Assembly: GCF_001854125.1 (NCBI RefSeq)
Contig: NZ_CP017715.1
Span: 3,658,001 to 3,722,000 of the forward strand
Direction of reading: 5' to 3'
Length of the DNA stretch: 64,000 nt
Source: Marinobacter salinus
GTDB taxonomy: Bacteria > Pseudomonadota > Gammaproteobacteria > Pseudomonadales > Oleiphilaceae
Shown: piece by piece, positions 16,267 to 25,762 of the stretch
How the letters are laid out: the number at the start of each line of letters is the position of its first letter
How positions within the stretch are numbered: the first letter of the stretch is position 1
Made by a program: the position numbers and the translations under genes
Notes under the pieces: model-generated
What the model saw: only the letters and a program-made list of their open reading frames with translations
Told to the model about the DNA's origin: nothing
The model's database searches: none

Positions 16267-17586
16267 TTACTCAGTCTTCTCCGGTACGCGTTCCACCAGC
16301 CGCTCCCGAGGGAAGTGGCAGATAAATTCGCTGCCCTCGCCGATGTGGCTGCGTATCTCCAGGTTGCCGTCGTGATTAAGCAGGACATGTTTGACGATGG
16401 CCAGACCAAGGCCTGTCCCCCCCGTGTCTTTGTGTCGGCTGGGGTCTGCCCGATAGAACCGTTCCGTCAGGCGGGGTATGTGAATTGGGTCTACGCCAAT
16501 CCCGGTATCCTTGACGGACAGATGCGCACCTTCGCGATCGGCACTCCAGGTGACGGTAATATGTCCACGGGCTGGCGTGTATTTTACGGCATTAAAGATG
16601 AGGTTTGAGAACGCACTCCGCAGTTGACTTTCATCGCCCTTGAGAAGCCGGCGATCCTTCACGTTGATGGAGAACTCATGCTCTTTCTCACCACTCAGTG
16701 CCTTGGCATCGTGACAGATCTGTTCAATGAGCAGATTCACGTCGGTGGGTGAGTCGTTGACAGTCTGTTCCCCGGTTTCGATTTTCGACAGCAAGATCAG
16801 ATCGGTTATCAGTGCTTCCATCCGGGATGACTGGGCTGACATTGTGTTGATGGCCCGTCGCCATTTCGGCGGCAAGTCCTCTGCGTTATCTACCAGGGTC
16901 TCGAGATACCCGCTGATGACTGTGAGTGGTGTTCGCATTTCGTGGGAAACGTTGCCCACGAAGTCCCTGCGCATCTGCTCCAGTTGATACAGGCGGGTGA
17001 TATCTTTGGCTACGATCAGGCGATCGTCATCACCGAACAGGCTGATCTGGACCTGAAGGTGTATGTGGGGTTTGGCTGGAGACAGGATCTCAAGCGGTTC
17101 ACGGTAATCACGGGAATCGAAGTAGGTTTTGAATGCAGGGGTGCGAATCAGGTTGTGAATGTACTGACCGTGATCCGTGTTGCGGCGGAACCCGAGCAGG
17201 TATTCCGCAGAACCGTTCCACCATTCCATGGCGCCTTTGGCGTCGGTCATGATGACGCCATCACGCATGGCATTGGTGGATTCCTGCACCCGGTTGATCT
17301 GCGCCCGTAGCCGGTCCTGGGTTCTGAGATGGCTCTGGTGCAGCTTGTGCAGGTTGTCGAAAATATCACCCCAAAGCCCGATGCTTTGGGGTGCGTCGTC
17401 AGCGGCCGCGGGATTGCCCAGCCACTGATAGAGGCGTTTGGCCTGAACCAATGTCCACCAAAGATAGACAATCAGGCCTGCGGTCAGTCCGTAAAGCGGC
17501 TGACCGAAGTAAAGCCCAACCAGGGTTGCCGCCGCCAGTCCGATGACAATGATCCGCAGGTATCGTGACCAGTTATGCTGCATCAA
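16267..17586 (-). CDS. phoR: Phosphate regulon sensor histidine kinase
   Basis: The 439-residue kinase has two membrane helices near the N-terminus (about 10-50), a PAS domain (about 105-190), a HisKA domain with the phospho-accepting His in NVSHEMRTPL, and an HATPase domain with N box (NLIFNAVKYTP), G1 box (DTGIGVD) and G2 box (GTGLGLAI). This is the standard PhoR layout with only a very short periplasmic loop, in keeping with signalling through PstSCAB-PhoU rather than direct phosphate sensing. It lies 50 bases downstream of phoB on the same strand. Two ATG codons in tandem make the exact start ambiguous by one residue. Confidence 0.95.
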   Translation of the reverse strand: MMQHNWSRYLRIIVIGLAAATLVGLYFGQPLYGLTAGLIVYLWWTLVQAKRLYQWLGNPAAADDAPQSIGLWGDIFDNLHKLHQSHLRTQDRLRAQINRVQESTNAMRDGVIMTDAKGAMEWWNGSAEYLLGFRRNTDHGQYIHNLIRTPAFKTYFDSRDYREPLEILSPAKPHIHLQVQISLFGDDDRLIVAKDITRLYQLEQMRRDFVGNVSHEMRTPLTVISGYLETLVDNAEDLPPKWRRAINTMSAQSSRMEALITDLILLSKIETGEQTVNDSPTDVNLLIEQICHDAKALSGEKEHEFSINVKDRRLLKGDESQLRSAFSNLIFNAVKYTPARGHITVTWSADREGAHLSVKDTGIGVDPIHIPRLTERFYRADPSRHKDTGGTGLGLAIVKHVLLNHDGNLEIRSHIGEGSEFICHFPRERLVERVPEKTE

Positions 17587-17636
17587 AAGCTGCCTTGTGT
17601 CGTGTCCGGGGCTGATGCTCAGCTGGCCGGGGTTAC

Positions 17637-18329
17637 TTAAGCGGCTCTGGTCGAGAAGCGGTATCCGGTCCCACGAACCGTCTGAATAAGGTGGTCGTGA
17701 TGGTCACCCAGCGCCTTTCGCAACCGGCGAATGTGCACGTCAACGGTACGCTCCTCTACGTATACGTTGCCACCCCAGACCTGATCGAGAAGCTGAGAGC
17801 GAGTATATACCCGTTCCTGGTGTGTCATGAAGAACTGGAGCAGACGGTATTCGGTCGGCCCCATAGTCAGTGCACCATCTTCCGTGGTGACACGATGACC
17901 TACCGGATCAAGCGTGAGCCCGTCGACTTCGATGGGGCTATCGACGCCCGGCGGTGTGGCACGGCGTAGCACGGCTTTCAGGCGCGCCACAAGCTCTCTC
18001 GGGCTGAATGGCTTGGTGATGTAGTCATCCGCCCCGACCTCAAGACCCTGGATCTTGTTGTCTTCTTCCACCTTGGCAGTAAGCATGATGATGGGAATAT
18101 CTGCGGTGGCCTCGTCTTTTTTCAGGCGTCTGGCCAGCTCGACACCGCTGGTGCCCGGAAGCATCCAGTCCAGCAGAACAAGATCCGGGTGTTTGTCGAC
18201 AATCAGGGCGTGGGCTTCCCGGGCGTCCGCTGCTTCTATGTAGTCGTAATCTGCCATTTCGAGGGCCACGGCGATCATTTCCCGGATAGGGGCCTCGTCA
18301 TCGACGATCAGGACGGTTTTTCCAGACAT
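17637..18329 (-). CDS. phoB: Phosphate regulon response regulator
   Basis: The 230-residue OmpR/PhoB-type regulator has a receiver domain (phospho-acceptor Asp54 in [10 protein letters not shown], Lys in [10 protein letters not shown]) and a winged-helix DNA-binding domain (about 130-228, [31 protein letters not shown]). Phosphorylated PhoB activates genes for phosphate scavenging. It is the first gene of phoBR, and a Pho box with a correctly spaced -10 lies upstream (18370-18403), indicating autoregulation. Gene order with ubiA/ubiC upstream matches Pseudomonas, from memory. Confidence 0.97.
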   Translation of the reverse strand: MSGKTVLIVDDEAPIREMIAVALEMADYDYIEAADAREAHALIVDKHPDLVLLDWMLPGTSGVELARRLKKDEATADIPIIMLTAKVEEDNKIQGLEVGADDYITKPFSPRELVARLKAVLRRATPPGVDSPIEVDGLTLDPVGHRVTTEDGALTMGPTEYRLLQFFMTHQERVYTRSQLLDQVWGGNVYVEERTVDVHIRRLRKALGDHHDHLIQTVRGTGYRFSTRAA

Positions 18330-18369
18330 AAGCTATAACCTGTGTCAGACCTTGATTTGTTGCTGACTC

Positions 18370-18403
18370 ATTACATCGTCTAAGTATTACAAGTATATGA
18401 CAG
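18370..18403 (-). promoter_or_regulatory. Pho box and -10 of the phoBR promoter
   Basis: On the minus strand, CTGTCATATACTTGTAAT (18386-18403) is a 7-4-7 direct repeat matching the PhoB consensus CTGTCAT-N4-CTGTCAT in 12 of 14 repeat positions. Exactly 10 bases further on is TGTAAT (18370-18375), a near-consensus -10. In Pho promoters the box replaces the -35 at just this distance. The promoter lies about 41 bases before the phoB start codon. Confidence 0.75.
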
Positions 18404-18405
18404 GG

Positions 18406-19293
18406 TCAGTGAATCATGAGATCGATGACCAGACCGGCGAATACTGAAAGTCCGGCCCAGTTGTTATTCAGGAATGCCTTGAAGCAAGGCGCCCGCTCTC
18501 GGTAGCGGGCCAGGTATTGCTGAAAGATGAACAGACTGGCCATGCCAGCCAGCCCGAGATAGTAGAAGGTGCCCAGCCCGGAACGGCTGCCCACCATGAT
18601 GAGAATAAGGATCACCATGGCCTGCAAAATGCCAATGATGGCGCGATCGGCATCCCCGAACAGGATAGCGGTCGACTTGATACCGACCTTGAGATCGTCG
18701 TCCCGATCGACCATGGCATAGAAGGTGTCGTAGGCCACGGTCCAGAGTACGTTGGCCGTGAACAGCAGCCAGGTTACCTGACTGAGTTCGTTGGCCTGAG
18801 CCGCCCAGGCCATGGGAATTGCCCAGGAAAAGGCGATGCCGAGAAACAGCTGTGGCAAATGCGTGTAGCGTTTCATGAAGGGATAAATAAACGCCAGCAG
18901 GGCACCGCCAAAGGAGAGATACAGGGTCAGGGTGTTGGTGAACAGAACAACCATCAGAAAAGAAATCAGGCACAGACCGGCGAACAGTGCGATCGCTTCC
19001 CAGGCTTTTATGCGGCCCGCGGTGAGCGGGCGATCCTTGGTGCGTTTTACGTGCCGGTCCCAATCCCGGTCAGCAAAGTCGTTGATGGCACAACCGGCGG
19101 CTCGCATGAAGAAAACGCCAAGCGTGAAAATGATGATGTTGCCAATGTCGGGGTTGCCATCGCCAGCCAGCCACAGCGCCCAGAAAGTTGGCCATAACAG
19201 CAAGAGACTGCCGATCGGGCGGTCAATTCTCAGCAGCCTTGCGTACTCTGAAATCCGGGCCTGGACAGGGTCGGGCATGACATTGGGAAGCAT
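18406..19293 (-). CDS. ubiA: 4-hydroxybenzoate octaprenyltransferase
   Basis: This roughly 295-residue integral membrane enzyme attaches the polyprenyl tail to 4-hydroxybenzoate in ubiquinone synthesis. The two aspartate-rich motifs are clear: NDFADRDWD and YDTFYAMVDRDDD, with about eight membrane helices and the conserved RIDRPIGSLLLLWPT entry. The start is uncertain: in-frame ATGs occur at 19347, 19320, 19293 and 19278 and none has a strong ribosome-binding site; 19293 gives a length closest to the family (about 290). ubiC lies 81 bases upstream and supplies the substrate. Confidence 0.92.
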   Translation of the reverse strand: MLPNVMPDPVQARISEYARLLRIDRPIGSLLLLWPTFWALWLAGDGNPDIGNIIIFTLGVFFMRAAGCAINDFADRDWDRHVKRTKDRPLTAGRIKAWEAIALFAGLCLISFLMVVLFTNTLTLYLSFGGALLAFIYPFMKRYTHLPQLFLGIAFSWAIPMAWAAQANELSQVTWLLFTANVLWTVAYDTFYAMVDRDDDLKVGIKSTAILFGDADRAIIGILQAMVILILIMVGSRSGLGTFYYLGLAGMASLFIFQQYLARYRERAPCFKAFLNNNWAGLSVFAGLVIDLMIH

Positions 19294-19374
19294 AGAGCGT
19301 ATCCATTCGGTAGCGCGCATGGGTGAAACTGCAGGGATTATAGCCACTGGCAGGATGCTGTTGAAAGGCTGCTG

Positions 19375-19956
19375 CTAGCAATAGAGAGCGGGGAGAAAGT
19401 ATTCACCAACCAGCAGGGATTTGCCTGAGTTTGAAAAAACCGACCGGCGGGCAATCCGGGGTTGGCCCGGAATGGTGTTGTTGCAGAGACCCGTTTCCAG
19501 CGGCCCACGCTGCCAGTCCGGGTTGCTGAAGAGGTAGGCACCCAGCGGTTTGTTGCCAAGATATCGCAGGCGTCGGCCTTTACCTTCAAGGCAGGCCAAA
19601 GGAATGATGGTCCTTGCCAGCACCCAGGGACTGTCATCGCCGCACAGACGGACTTCGCGAATCCAGGCAAATTGCCGGAAGGGAATGCCCAGATGCATGG
19701 CCTCCTCCCGTGTTGGGAGGGAGAAGCCCTCGTACCCTACTTCAACATGGAATGATCGGGCACACCGTCTCTGCAGCGCCCGGGTGAAGGACCCCTCCAC
19801 TTGCAGCCAGTAACGGGCAGGCCCGTGTACGTCGGGATTTCTCAGCCCGGCAGCAGCGAGGGAGCGGTACCAGTTTGTGGGAGGGATGCTGAGGCATCGC
19901 CTGTCCAGGACATCGTTTGCCTGCCCCCCGGCGATGTCAAAGTCCCTTAACGGCAT
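19375..19956 (-). CDS. ubiC: Chorismate lyase
   Basis: The roughly 193-residue protein makes 4-hydroxybenzoate and pyruvate from chorismate, the first committed step of ubiquinone synthesis. The segment MPLRDFDIAG begins the protein; WLQVEGSFTRAL, FAWIREVRLCGDDSPWVLART and LGNKPLGAYLF are family landmarks, the last with the conserved GxxPLG turn. The start at 19956 overlaps the end of hpt by 20 bases, suggesting coupling; a longer frame reaching 20031 would overlap hpt further and is not favoured. ubiA follows downstream, consistent with one pathway unit. Confidence 0.88.
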   Translation of the reverse strand: MPLRDFDIAGGQANDVLDRRCLSIPPTNWYRSLAAAGLRNPDVHGPARYWLQVEGSFTRALQRRCARSFHVEVGYEGFSLPTREEAMHLGIPFRQFAWIREVRLCGDDSPWVLARTIIPLACLEGKGRRLRYLGNKPLGAYLFSNPDWQRGPLETGLCNNTIPGQPRIARRSVFSNSGKSLLVGEYFLPALYC

Positions 19957-20494
19957 AAATACCGGGGGCGTTGCGCCAGTAGCCTTTGTAATCCATGCCG
20001 TAACCGAACAGGAAACGGTCTTCCACTTCAAGCCCGGTGAAATCGGCTTTCAGATCTGGCTTTGCCTTGCGATCGTGCTTTTTATCCACCAGTACAGCGG
20101 TGAGGACTTCTTTGGCGCCGTGAGCCCGGCAGTAATCTGCAATGGCACAGAGAGTCGTACCTTCGTCAAGGATATCGTCCAGAATGAGCACGGTTCGACC
20201 GTTCATGTCGGCTTCGGGGCGAAGCTTCCATTCAAGGATTCCGCCCGTGGTTTCCTGGCGGTAGCGGGTGGCATGGAGGTATTCCGCCTGGACCGGAAAC
20301 TTGAGCTGGGGCAGAAGCTGCCCGGTGAGAATAAGCCCGCCATTCATTACACAGAACAGCAGGGGGTTGCTGTTGCTGAGGCGGGCAGCGATATCGTCAG
20401 CCATGTTTCGGATGGCAGCCTGCACTTGCTGTTCATTCACCAGGCAGTCGGCTTCGGCCATAACCTGATTCAATTCAGCGACGGTATCGGTCAT
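19937..20494 (-). CDS. hpt: Hypoxanthine-guanine phosphoribosyltransferase
   Basis: The 185-residue purine salvage enzyme condenses hypoxanthine or guanine with PRPP. The PRPP-binding motif LILDDILDEGTTL is intact, VMNGGLILTGQLL supplies the first loop, and VLVDKKHDRKAKPDLKADFTGLE the base-binding Lys region. It starts ATG after GGATCC-rich sequence and overlaps ubiC by 20 bases. The spacer upstream to rubA (20495-20775, 281 bp) contains no gene I can support. Confidence 0.93.
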   Translation of the reverse strand: MTDTVAELNQVMAEADCLVNEQQVQAAIRNMADDIAARLSNSNPLLFCVMNGGLILTGQLLPQLKFPVQAEYLHATRYRQETTGGILEWKLRPEADMNGRTVLILDDILDEGTTLCAIADYCRAHGAKEVLTAVLVDKKHDRKAKPDLKADFTGLEVEDRFLFGYGMDYKGYWRNAPGIYAVKGL

Positions 20495-20775
20495 AACGGT
20501 CGGATCCTGTCATAAAACGGGCGATTATACCGGAGAGAGGACGTGGAAGGGAGGGGAGTCGGGAGCCCGCGGATCTGTAATTGTGGCTATTGGCAGAAAA
20601 CTCCGGGAATGTTCGTCCGCCCCGGCATTGGTCAATCCCGGAGCGATGGGTATGATGGCCTCCTGACCTTTCAGTCCCGGGTGTGATGTCTTTGGCCCGG
20701 GAAACCTGATCAAGCGCTTGCCTGTGTGATTGTCAGACAATTACCATGGCGTCGGAATACATATGGAGAGTGAGT

Positions 20776-20943
20776 ATGAAGAAGTGGCAGTGTGTGGTTT
20801 GCGGCCTCATTTACGACGAGGCGGAAGGGTGGCCGGAAGACGGTATTGAGCCGGGTACCAAGTGGGAAGATGTACCAGAAGACTGGGTGTGCCCAGACTG
20901 TGGTGTGGGCAAGGAAGACTTTGAAATGATAGAAATTAGCTGA
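20776..20943 (+). CDS. rubA: Rubredoxin
   Basis: The 55-residue iron protein has two CxxC-G/V pairs: Cys6/Cys9 ([12 protein letters not shown]) and Cys39/Cys42 ([10 protein letters not shown]), which bind a single Fe(Cys)4 centre. The conserved aromatic residues W/Y/F of rubredoxins are in place. It carries electrons from rubredoxin reductase, encoded next door, to acceptors such as AlkB alkane hydroxylase in alkane degraders. The ATG at 20776 follows GGAGAG and gives the usual length; the longer frame from 20746 adds an unlikely 10 residues. Confidence 0.97.
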   Translation: MKKWQCVVCGLIYDEAEGWPEDGIEPGTKWEDVPEDWVCPDCGVGKEDFEMIEIS

Positions 20944-20961
20944 TTTCCACGGAGTAAGGTT

Positions 20962-22116
20962 ATGACTGAGCATGCCCCCATTGTCATTGTCGGCACCGGC
21001 TTGTCCGGTTATTCACTGGCGAGAGAAATTCGTAAACAGGACAAGGCCACACCGATCATGATGGTGACGGCCGATGATGGGGTCAGTTATTCCAAACCCA
21101 TGCTGTCCACGGGCTTTACCAAGGACAAGGATGCGGACGGGCTTGCCCAGGCATCCACTGATGCGATGGCGGAGCAGCTTGGCCTGCAACTGCGGACCTT
21201 CACGACGGTCACTGGCATTGATCCTGAGGCCCATGAACTGATTCTGGGGGATGAACGGCTCAAATACAGCAAGCTTGTGCTGGCCTGGGGCGCGGATGTG
21301 ATTCGACTTTCCATCGATGGCGATGGCCAGGAGCATGTGTTTTCCATCAATGACCTGCTGGATTACCGGGCTTTCCGGAAAGCCCGGGCTGGCGGCCGAC
21401 GCGTGGCCATCATGGGAGCGGGGCTGATTGGCTGTGAGTTCGCCAACGACCTTCGTAACGGAGGTTACGAGGTGGATGTTATTGCACCGTCCGAAGCGGT
21501 GATGCCGGGGTTGTTGCCGGGCGCTGCCGCGGATGCAGTTCAGGCCGAACTGGAAAATCTGGGTGTTCGGTTCCATCTGGAAACCGTGGTTGAACGGATC
21601 AACCGTGCCGGTGACGGCGTGAGTCTCACCCTTGCCAATGGCGAGACGGTTGACGCTGACTTGGTGATATCTGCAGTTGGCCTGCACCCTCGCATTGGGC
21701 TTGCGGAAGCAGCTGGCATCGAAACCGGGCGCGGAATCGTAGTCAATCGTGCTCTGGAGACCTCGGCAAGAGATATCTACGCCATGGGCGACTGCGCCGA
21801 GGTGGATGGTCATGTACTGCTTTATGTTCTGCCTTTGATGGCCTGTGCCCGGGCATTGGCGAAAACACTGACTGGAGAGCGCACTGAGGTTAGCTACGGA
21901 ACAATGCCGGTAATGATCAAGACGCCCTGCTGTCCTGCGGCCGTTTGTCCGCCACCACCCGAGGCCGATGGTCGCTGGGAGGTGGAGCAGGACGGTACCG
22001 ATGTGAAAGCGCTTTTTCTCAACGGGAACGGTGAAATTCTCGGTTTCGCGGTAACGGGCCGTTTCGCGGTTGAAAAACAGGCACTGTCAAAAGAAGTGCC
22101 GCCTATCCATGGCTGA
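20962..22116 (+). CDS. rubB: Rubredoxin-NAD(+) reductase
   Basis: The 384-residue FAD-dependent pyridine nucleotide-disulfide oxidoreductase reduces rubredoxin with NADH. It has an N-terminal FAD-binding motif ([14 protein letters not shown]), a central NAD(H)-binding motif ([14 protein letters not shown], about residue 150), and the second FAD contact ([15 protein letters not shown]). Length and the C-terminal [17 protein letters not shown] segment match Pseudomonas/Acinetobacter-type enzymes. It is 18 bases downstream of rubA and surely co-transcribed. Together they form the electron chain for a hydroxylase that is not in this window. Confidence 0.94.
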   Translation: MTEHAPIVIVGTGLSGYSLAREIRKQDKATPIMMVTADDGVSYSKPMLSTGFTKDKDADGLAQASTDAMAEQLGLQLRTFTTVTGIDPEAHELILGDERLKYSKLVLAWGADVIRLSIDGDGQEHVFSINDLLDYRAFRKARAGGRRVAIMGAGLIGCEFANDLRNGGYEVDVIAPSEAVMPGLLPGAAADAVQAELENLGVRFHLETVVERINRAGDGVSLTLANGETVDADLVISAVGLHPRIGLAEAAGIETGRGIVVNRALETSARDIYAMGDCAEVDGHVLLYVLPLMACARALAKTLTGERTEVSYGTMPVMIKTPCCPAAVCPPPPEADGRWEVEQDGTDVKALFLNGNGEILGFAVTGRFAVEKQALSKEVPPIHG

Positions 22117-22251
22117 TGTCCGTCTTCAAGATTGTCCCCCGTACCTCTCGGGGGGGCTGATCTGGCTGTACCTTCGTTGCTTTTCATTGCGAAAATATCC
22201 GGCTTGAGGTAGAAAACTCATTCGTGTGCTAACGAACTGACAGGAGCAGGC

Positions 22252-23106
22252 ATGCTTGAGGTAACTAAAAAGCTGGTGAATTTGCTGGATCTTTCGCCTA
22301 TTGGTGATGATCATTTTCAGGGCGACAGTGAAGACCTGGGTTTTCCTAACGTGTTCGGTGGCCAGGTTCTGGGTCAGGCATTGATGGCTGCCAGCAGAAC
22401 CGTGGAGGGCCGGCCATGTCATTCTCTGCACGCCTATTTCCTCCGCCCTGGCAACCACAGCATGCCTATCGATTATGAGGTTCAGCGGGTGCGTGACGGC
22501 GGTAGCTTTTCTGTTCGGCGGGTTATTGCCCGTCAGGCTGGCAAGGAAATCCTGACCGGCTCCATGTCGTTCCAGGTCGAGGAAGAGGGCTTCGAGCATC
22601 AGTTCGAAATGCCGGATGCCCCGGCCCCTGAGACTCTGAAGTCCGAGCATGAATGGGGCAAACTTATCGCCCCACACGCGCCCGAGAAAATGCGGAAGTC
22701 CCTGACTCGGGACCGGCCTATTGAGATTCGTCCGGTGGATCCGGTGAACCCCTTCAAGCCCGAAAAACGACCGCCCCACAAGCAGAGCTGGTTCCGGGCC
22801 CAGGGACAGCTGCCGGATGATCCGGTTCTGCATCAGTGCCTGCTGACTTACGCCTCTGATTTTCATTTTCTCGGAACGTCTCTCAACCCTCATGGCGTGA
22901 CGTTCAATACCCGAAATCTGCAGGTGGCCAGCCTTGATCATGCGATCTGGTTTCATCGCGAATTTCGAATGGACGAATGGCTTCTTTACGACAAGGACAG
23001 CCCCAGTGCGTCTGCAGGGCGCGGGTTCAATCGAGGTAACTTTTTCAATCAGAACGGCGTGCTGGTGGCGTCCACCACGCAAGAAGCACTGATCCGTCAG
23101 CGTTGA
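22252..23106 (+). CDS. tesB: Acyl-CoA thioesterase II
   Basis: The 284-residue double-hotdog enzyme hydrolyses medium- and long-chain acyl-CoA esters. Typical segments are FPNVFGGQVLGQALMAASRTV, SLHAYFLRPGN, YASDFHFLGTSLNPHG (catalytic Asp) and the C-terminal LVASTTQEALIRQR (catalytic Thr and Gln). Start is ATG after CAGGAGCAGGC. It ends four bases before the convergent EAL gene. Presence next to rubredoxin genes fits fatty-acid/alkane metabolism but may be coincidental. Confidence 0.94.
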   Translation: MLEVTKKLVNLLDLSPIGDDHFQGDSEDLGFPNVFGGQVLGQALMAASRTVEGRPCHSLHAYFLRPGNHSMPIDYEVQRVRDGGSFSVRRVIARQAGKEILTGSMSFQVEEEGFEHQFEMPDAPAPETLKSEHEWGKLIAPHAPEKMRKSLTRDRPIEIRPVDPVNPFKPEKRPPHKQSWFRAQGQLPDDPVLHQCLLTYASDFHFLGTSLNPHGVTFNTRNLQVASLDHAIWFHREFRMDEWLLYDKDSPSASAGRGFNRGNFFNQNGVLVASTTQEALIRQR

Positions 23107-23110
23107 CCTG

Positions 23111-25663
23111 TCAGCCCAGCATCCGTTGCTGGCTACCCGAATCACGTAGCCAGTCAAGCATTTCATCAAAAGGCAGTGGTGGCGTGAGCAGATACCCCTG
23201 GATCATGTCGCAGCCCATGTCCCGCAAAAGCTCAGCTGTGATTTCATCTTCGACACCTTCGGCCACCACCTGGTAACCTAGGCTGTGGCACATGTCGATG
23301 GTGGTCTGGACAATCACACGGTATTCCGACTGACTGGCAAGGTCCGAGACCAGTGACCTGTCTATTTTTATTTCACTGGCCGGAAGTTGTTTGATGTAAG
23401 ACAGTGAGGAGTAGCCGGAGCCGAAATCATCTATGGATATTGGGATACCAGCGGCGCTGAGCGAATTGAGTGCCGTCAGCGAGTTGGCTGGATCCTGCAT
23501 CATTGAGGTTTCAGTCACCTCAAAGGTGACAGTGCCCTCGTGGGTGTGAAATCGACTCATCAGTCGCTGCACAAAAAGCGGAAAATCCGGTTCTCTCAAG
23601 TTGTTGGGAGAAATGTTTACCGACATGCCCAGCTCCCACCCGTGCTCCATCAATCGTGTTCGCAGACTCAGAGATTGCTCCAGAACCCAGCGGGTAAGGG
23701 GGTTGATCAGCCCCGTTTGCTCGGCAAGAATCACGATTTCGTCTGGCCGAACCGTTTGTGCTCGCTCTGGCCAGCGAATCAGGGCCTCCAGGCCGACGAC
23801 TTGCCCGGTTTTCAGCGACAGTTTGGGTTGCAGGAATAACGCAAGATCGTTGTTTTGGAGCGCATGGCGGAGTTCCGACACCAAGGTCAGGCGATCAGCG
23901 CTGTAGGAGTCCCTCGAAGGCTTGTAATAGGCCATGCCCCGCTCCCGAGCATGGTCTGAACTCTCCGCAATGGCGGCCCTGCGTATCAAAGTGTTGGCGT
24001 CCGTCCCGTGCTCGGGGAAAACCGCGATGCCAACCTGGGGGTCCAGAGGCACTTGCATGCCGAGGTACTCAATTGGGTAGTGGAGGTCGTCCAGCCCCCG
24101 GATGATGGCCCGGGGGGCAGCTTCGCCCAGGTCGGCATCAACAGCAAAGGCAAAGGTCTGTGGATCCAGAGACGCCAGAAAGAAGCTCCTGGTGTCGTTC
24201 TGTTCCACTGGAATGGCGCCGGGGATATCGCGAATCACGGTGTTGCAGTGTTTGGACGCCAGCTCAAGGACGCGGTCACTGTTGCTATGTCCCAGCGTCT
24301 TGGTCACAGACTGGAGGTTGCTCAGGTGGATGATGCCTACGGCATAGCGCTTATCCGGACATCGCATCATCAGATCGTTGAGCATCATTTCAAAGCTGGC
24401 GCGGTTCGGAAATCCCGTTAATGGGTTATGCAGGGCGTGATCCATCAGTTTCAGCTCGGCTGAACGCCTCGCCGCCATCGCCAGGAGCTCCGCTTCCCGG
24501 GCCTCTACTCTATCCTGTCGATGTTGGTAGAGACGTGCCGCAAGCGCAAGAGTGAGCAGGATAGCCTCAAGCGCAGACCCGATCTGCATGCCATACATGG
24601 TGATGAAGGTATTCGGGAGGAAGCCATACTTGCTGGCAGCGGTAATGGCGCTGCCCAGTGTCAATGCCCCCCAGGCCAGAGTGTAGTAGCCGGCCTGGGG
24701 ATTCCGGCGAACCCACTGCAGTGGGCCAAGTGCTGTTAGCAACAGGCAGCTTGGAATGGCCAGTGCCACGGTGAGGCGGCTGCCGGTGCTGTAATCGGTA
24801 AAAAAGGTAATAAGTGCGACGATGGCATTAAGGCTAATGGTAAACAGGACCAGCCGATTGAGTGCCGGTGCTGTGGCTTTGAGTTTGAGAAAGGATCGCG
24901 AGAACAGAAGCGAGAACAGCATCGCGAACGGCACCGTCAGCAGCATCGCCTGATTCTGTGTGGCGGGGCTGCCAGGCCAGAACAACTGGAAGGTTGTGCC
25001 ATTCAGGCTGCCGATAAGAAGCAGATACCCCAGTGTAGAAAGCACATACAGCAGATACACATGCTCTCGCAGGGCAACAAAAATGAACAAATTGAAGCAG
25101 ATAACAGTAATCAGAATGCCATAGTAGACCGCGTGCAGCTGGCTTTCCGTCAAAGAACTTTCGAAGAACGACTGTGCGTTCCACAACCGCAGCGGAATCT
25201 GCATGGCTCCCTGTGTTTCGACTTCCAGCAGGACGTGGTAGTCGTGACCAGACTTGCGTTCGAATGGAAAAAGGAAATGGGGGTGGAGAATCGGGCGCTG
25301 ACTGAACGGATACTGGTCCCCGGTTATGACGCGTCGGGCCAGTTGGCCGTCCTCCAGCAGGTAGAACGTGAGCTTGTCCAGCTGCGAATACCGGACTTCC
25401 AGGAGGTTGATTGAGGCAGGGCCGGCGACCTGGATCCGTAACCAGAGAGTGTCCCGGATATAACCGAAATTGGGGCTGTTCGACGTTAACGCCTGCCATC
25501 GATCAGACGCGAAGGCCTCCTCATAGGTAAGGTTTTCATCAGGGGCTTGCCGGATAAAATCGATGTCAGGAGTATAGGAAACCTCTGCCCCGATGCATGA
25601 GGCGGAGAGGCCTGACAATAGAATTACAGCTATCAGAAGCCTGGACCAAGGGGATCGGTTCAC
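23111..25663 (-). CDS. Membrane 7TMR-DISM/degenerate GGDEF/EAL c-di-GMP phosphodiesterase
   Basis: The 850-residue protein has a signal sequence (about 1-25), a periplasmic DISM-type sensor domain (about 30-175), seven membrane helices (about 180-390), a degenerate GGDEF domain (starts NPLTGFPNRASFE but the GGDEF loop reads LDPQTFAF) and a C-terminal EAL domain (about 590-845). EAL catalytic residues are all seen: LEALIRW, VNISPNN, EVTETS, IDDFGSGYSS, IKIDRS, AEGVED. It should degrade c-di-GMP. Start is GTG. It closely mirrors the gene at 7920-10514 in design, but the sequences differ enough that recent duplication is unlikely. Confidence 0.85.
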   Translation of the reverse strand: MNRSPWSRLLIAVILLSGLSASCIGAEVSYTPDIDFIRQAPDENLTYEEAFASDRWQALTSNSPNFGYIRDTLWLRIQVAGPASINLLEVRYSQLDKLTFYLLEDGQLARRVITGDQYPFSQRPILHPHFLFPFERKSGHDYHVLLEVETQGAMQIPLRLWNAQSFFESSLTESQLHAVYYGILITVICFNLFIFVALREHVYLLYVLSTLGYLLLIGSLNGTTFQLFWPGSPATQNQAMLLTVPFAMLFSLLFSRSFLKLKATAPALNRLVLFTISLNAIVALITFFTDYSTGSRLTVALAIPSCLLLTALGPLQWVRRNPQAGYYTLAWGALTLGSAITAASKYGFLPNTFITMYGMQIGSALEAILLTLALAARLYQHRQDRVEAREAELLAMAARRSAELKLMDHALHNPLTGFPNRASFEMMLNDLMMRCPDKRYAVGIIHLSNLQSVTKTLGHSNSDRVLELASKHCNTVIRDIPGAIPVEQNDTRSFFLASLDPQTFAFAVDADLGEAAPRAIIRGLDDLHYPIEYLGMQVPLDPQVGIAVFPEHGTDANTLIRRAAIAESSDHARERGMAYYKPSRDSYSADRLTLVSELRHALQNNDLALFLQPKLSLKTGQVVGLEALIRWPERAQTVRPDEIVILAEQTGLINPLTRWVLEQSLSLRTRLMEHGWELGMSVNISPNNLREPDFPLFVQRLMSRFHTHEGTVTFEVTETSMMQDPANSLTALNSLSAAGIPISIDDFGSGYSSLSYIKQLPASEIKIDRSLVSDLASQSEYRVIVQTTIDMCHSLGYQVVAEGVEDEITAELLRDMGCDMIQGYLLTPPLPFDEMLDWLRDSGSQQRMLG

Positions 25664-25762
25664 TGGACACCGTTTTTTTCGTTATGACCCCGATTATGGC
25701 GTGTCGCCAATGGTGGCTCAAGCGTCAACAGCCGATGTTTGTGCGCTTTGTGTTACTTTGCG

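Noticed and set aside
22126-23169. 347-codon minus-strand frame
   Set aside because: Antisense to tesB; low-complexity, arginine-rich translation typical of a shadow frame.
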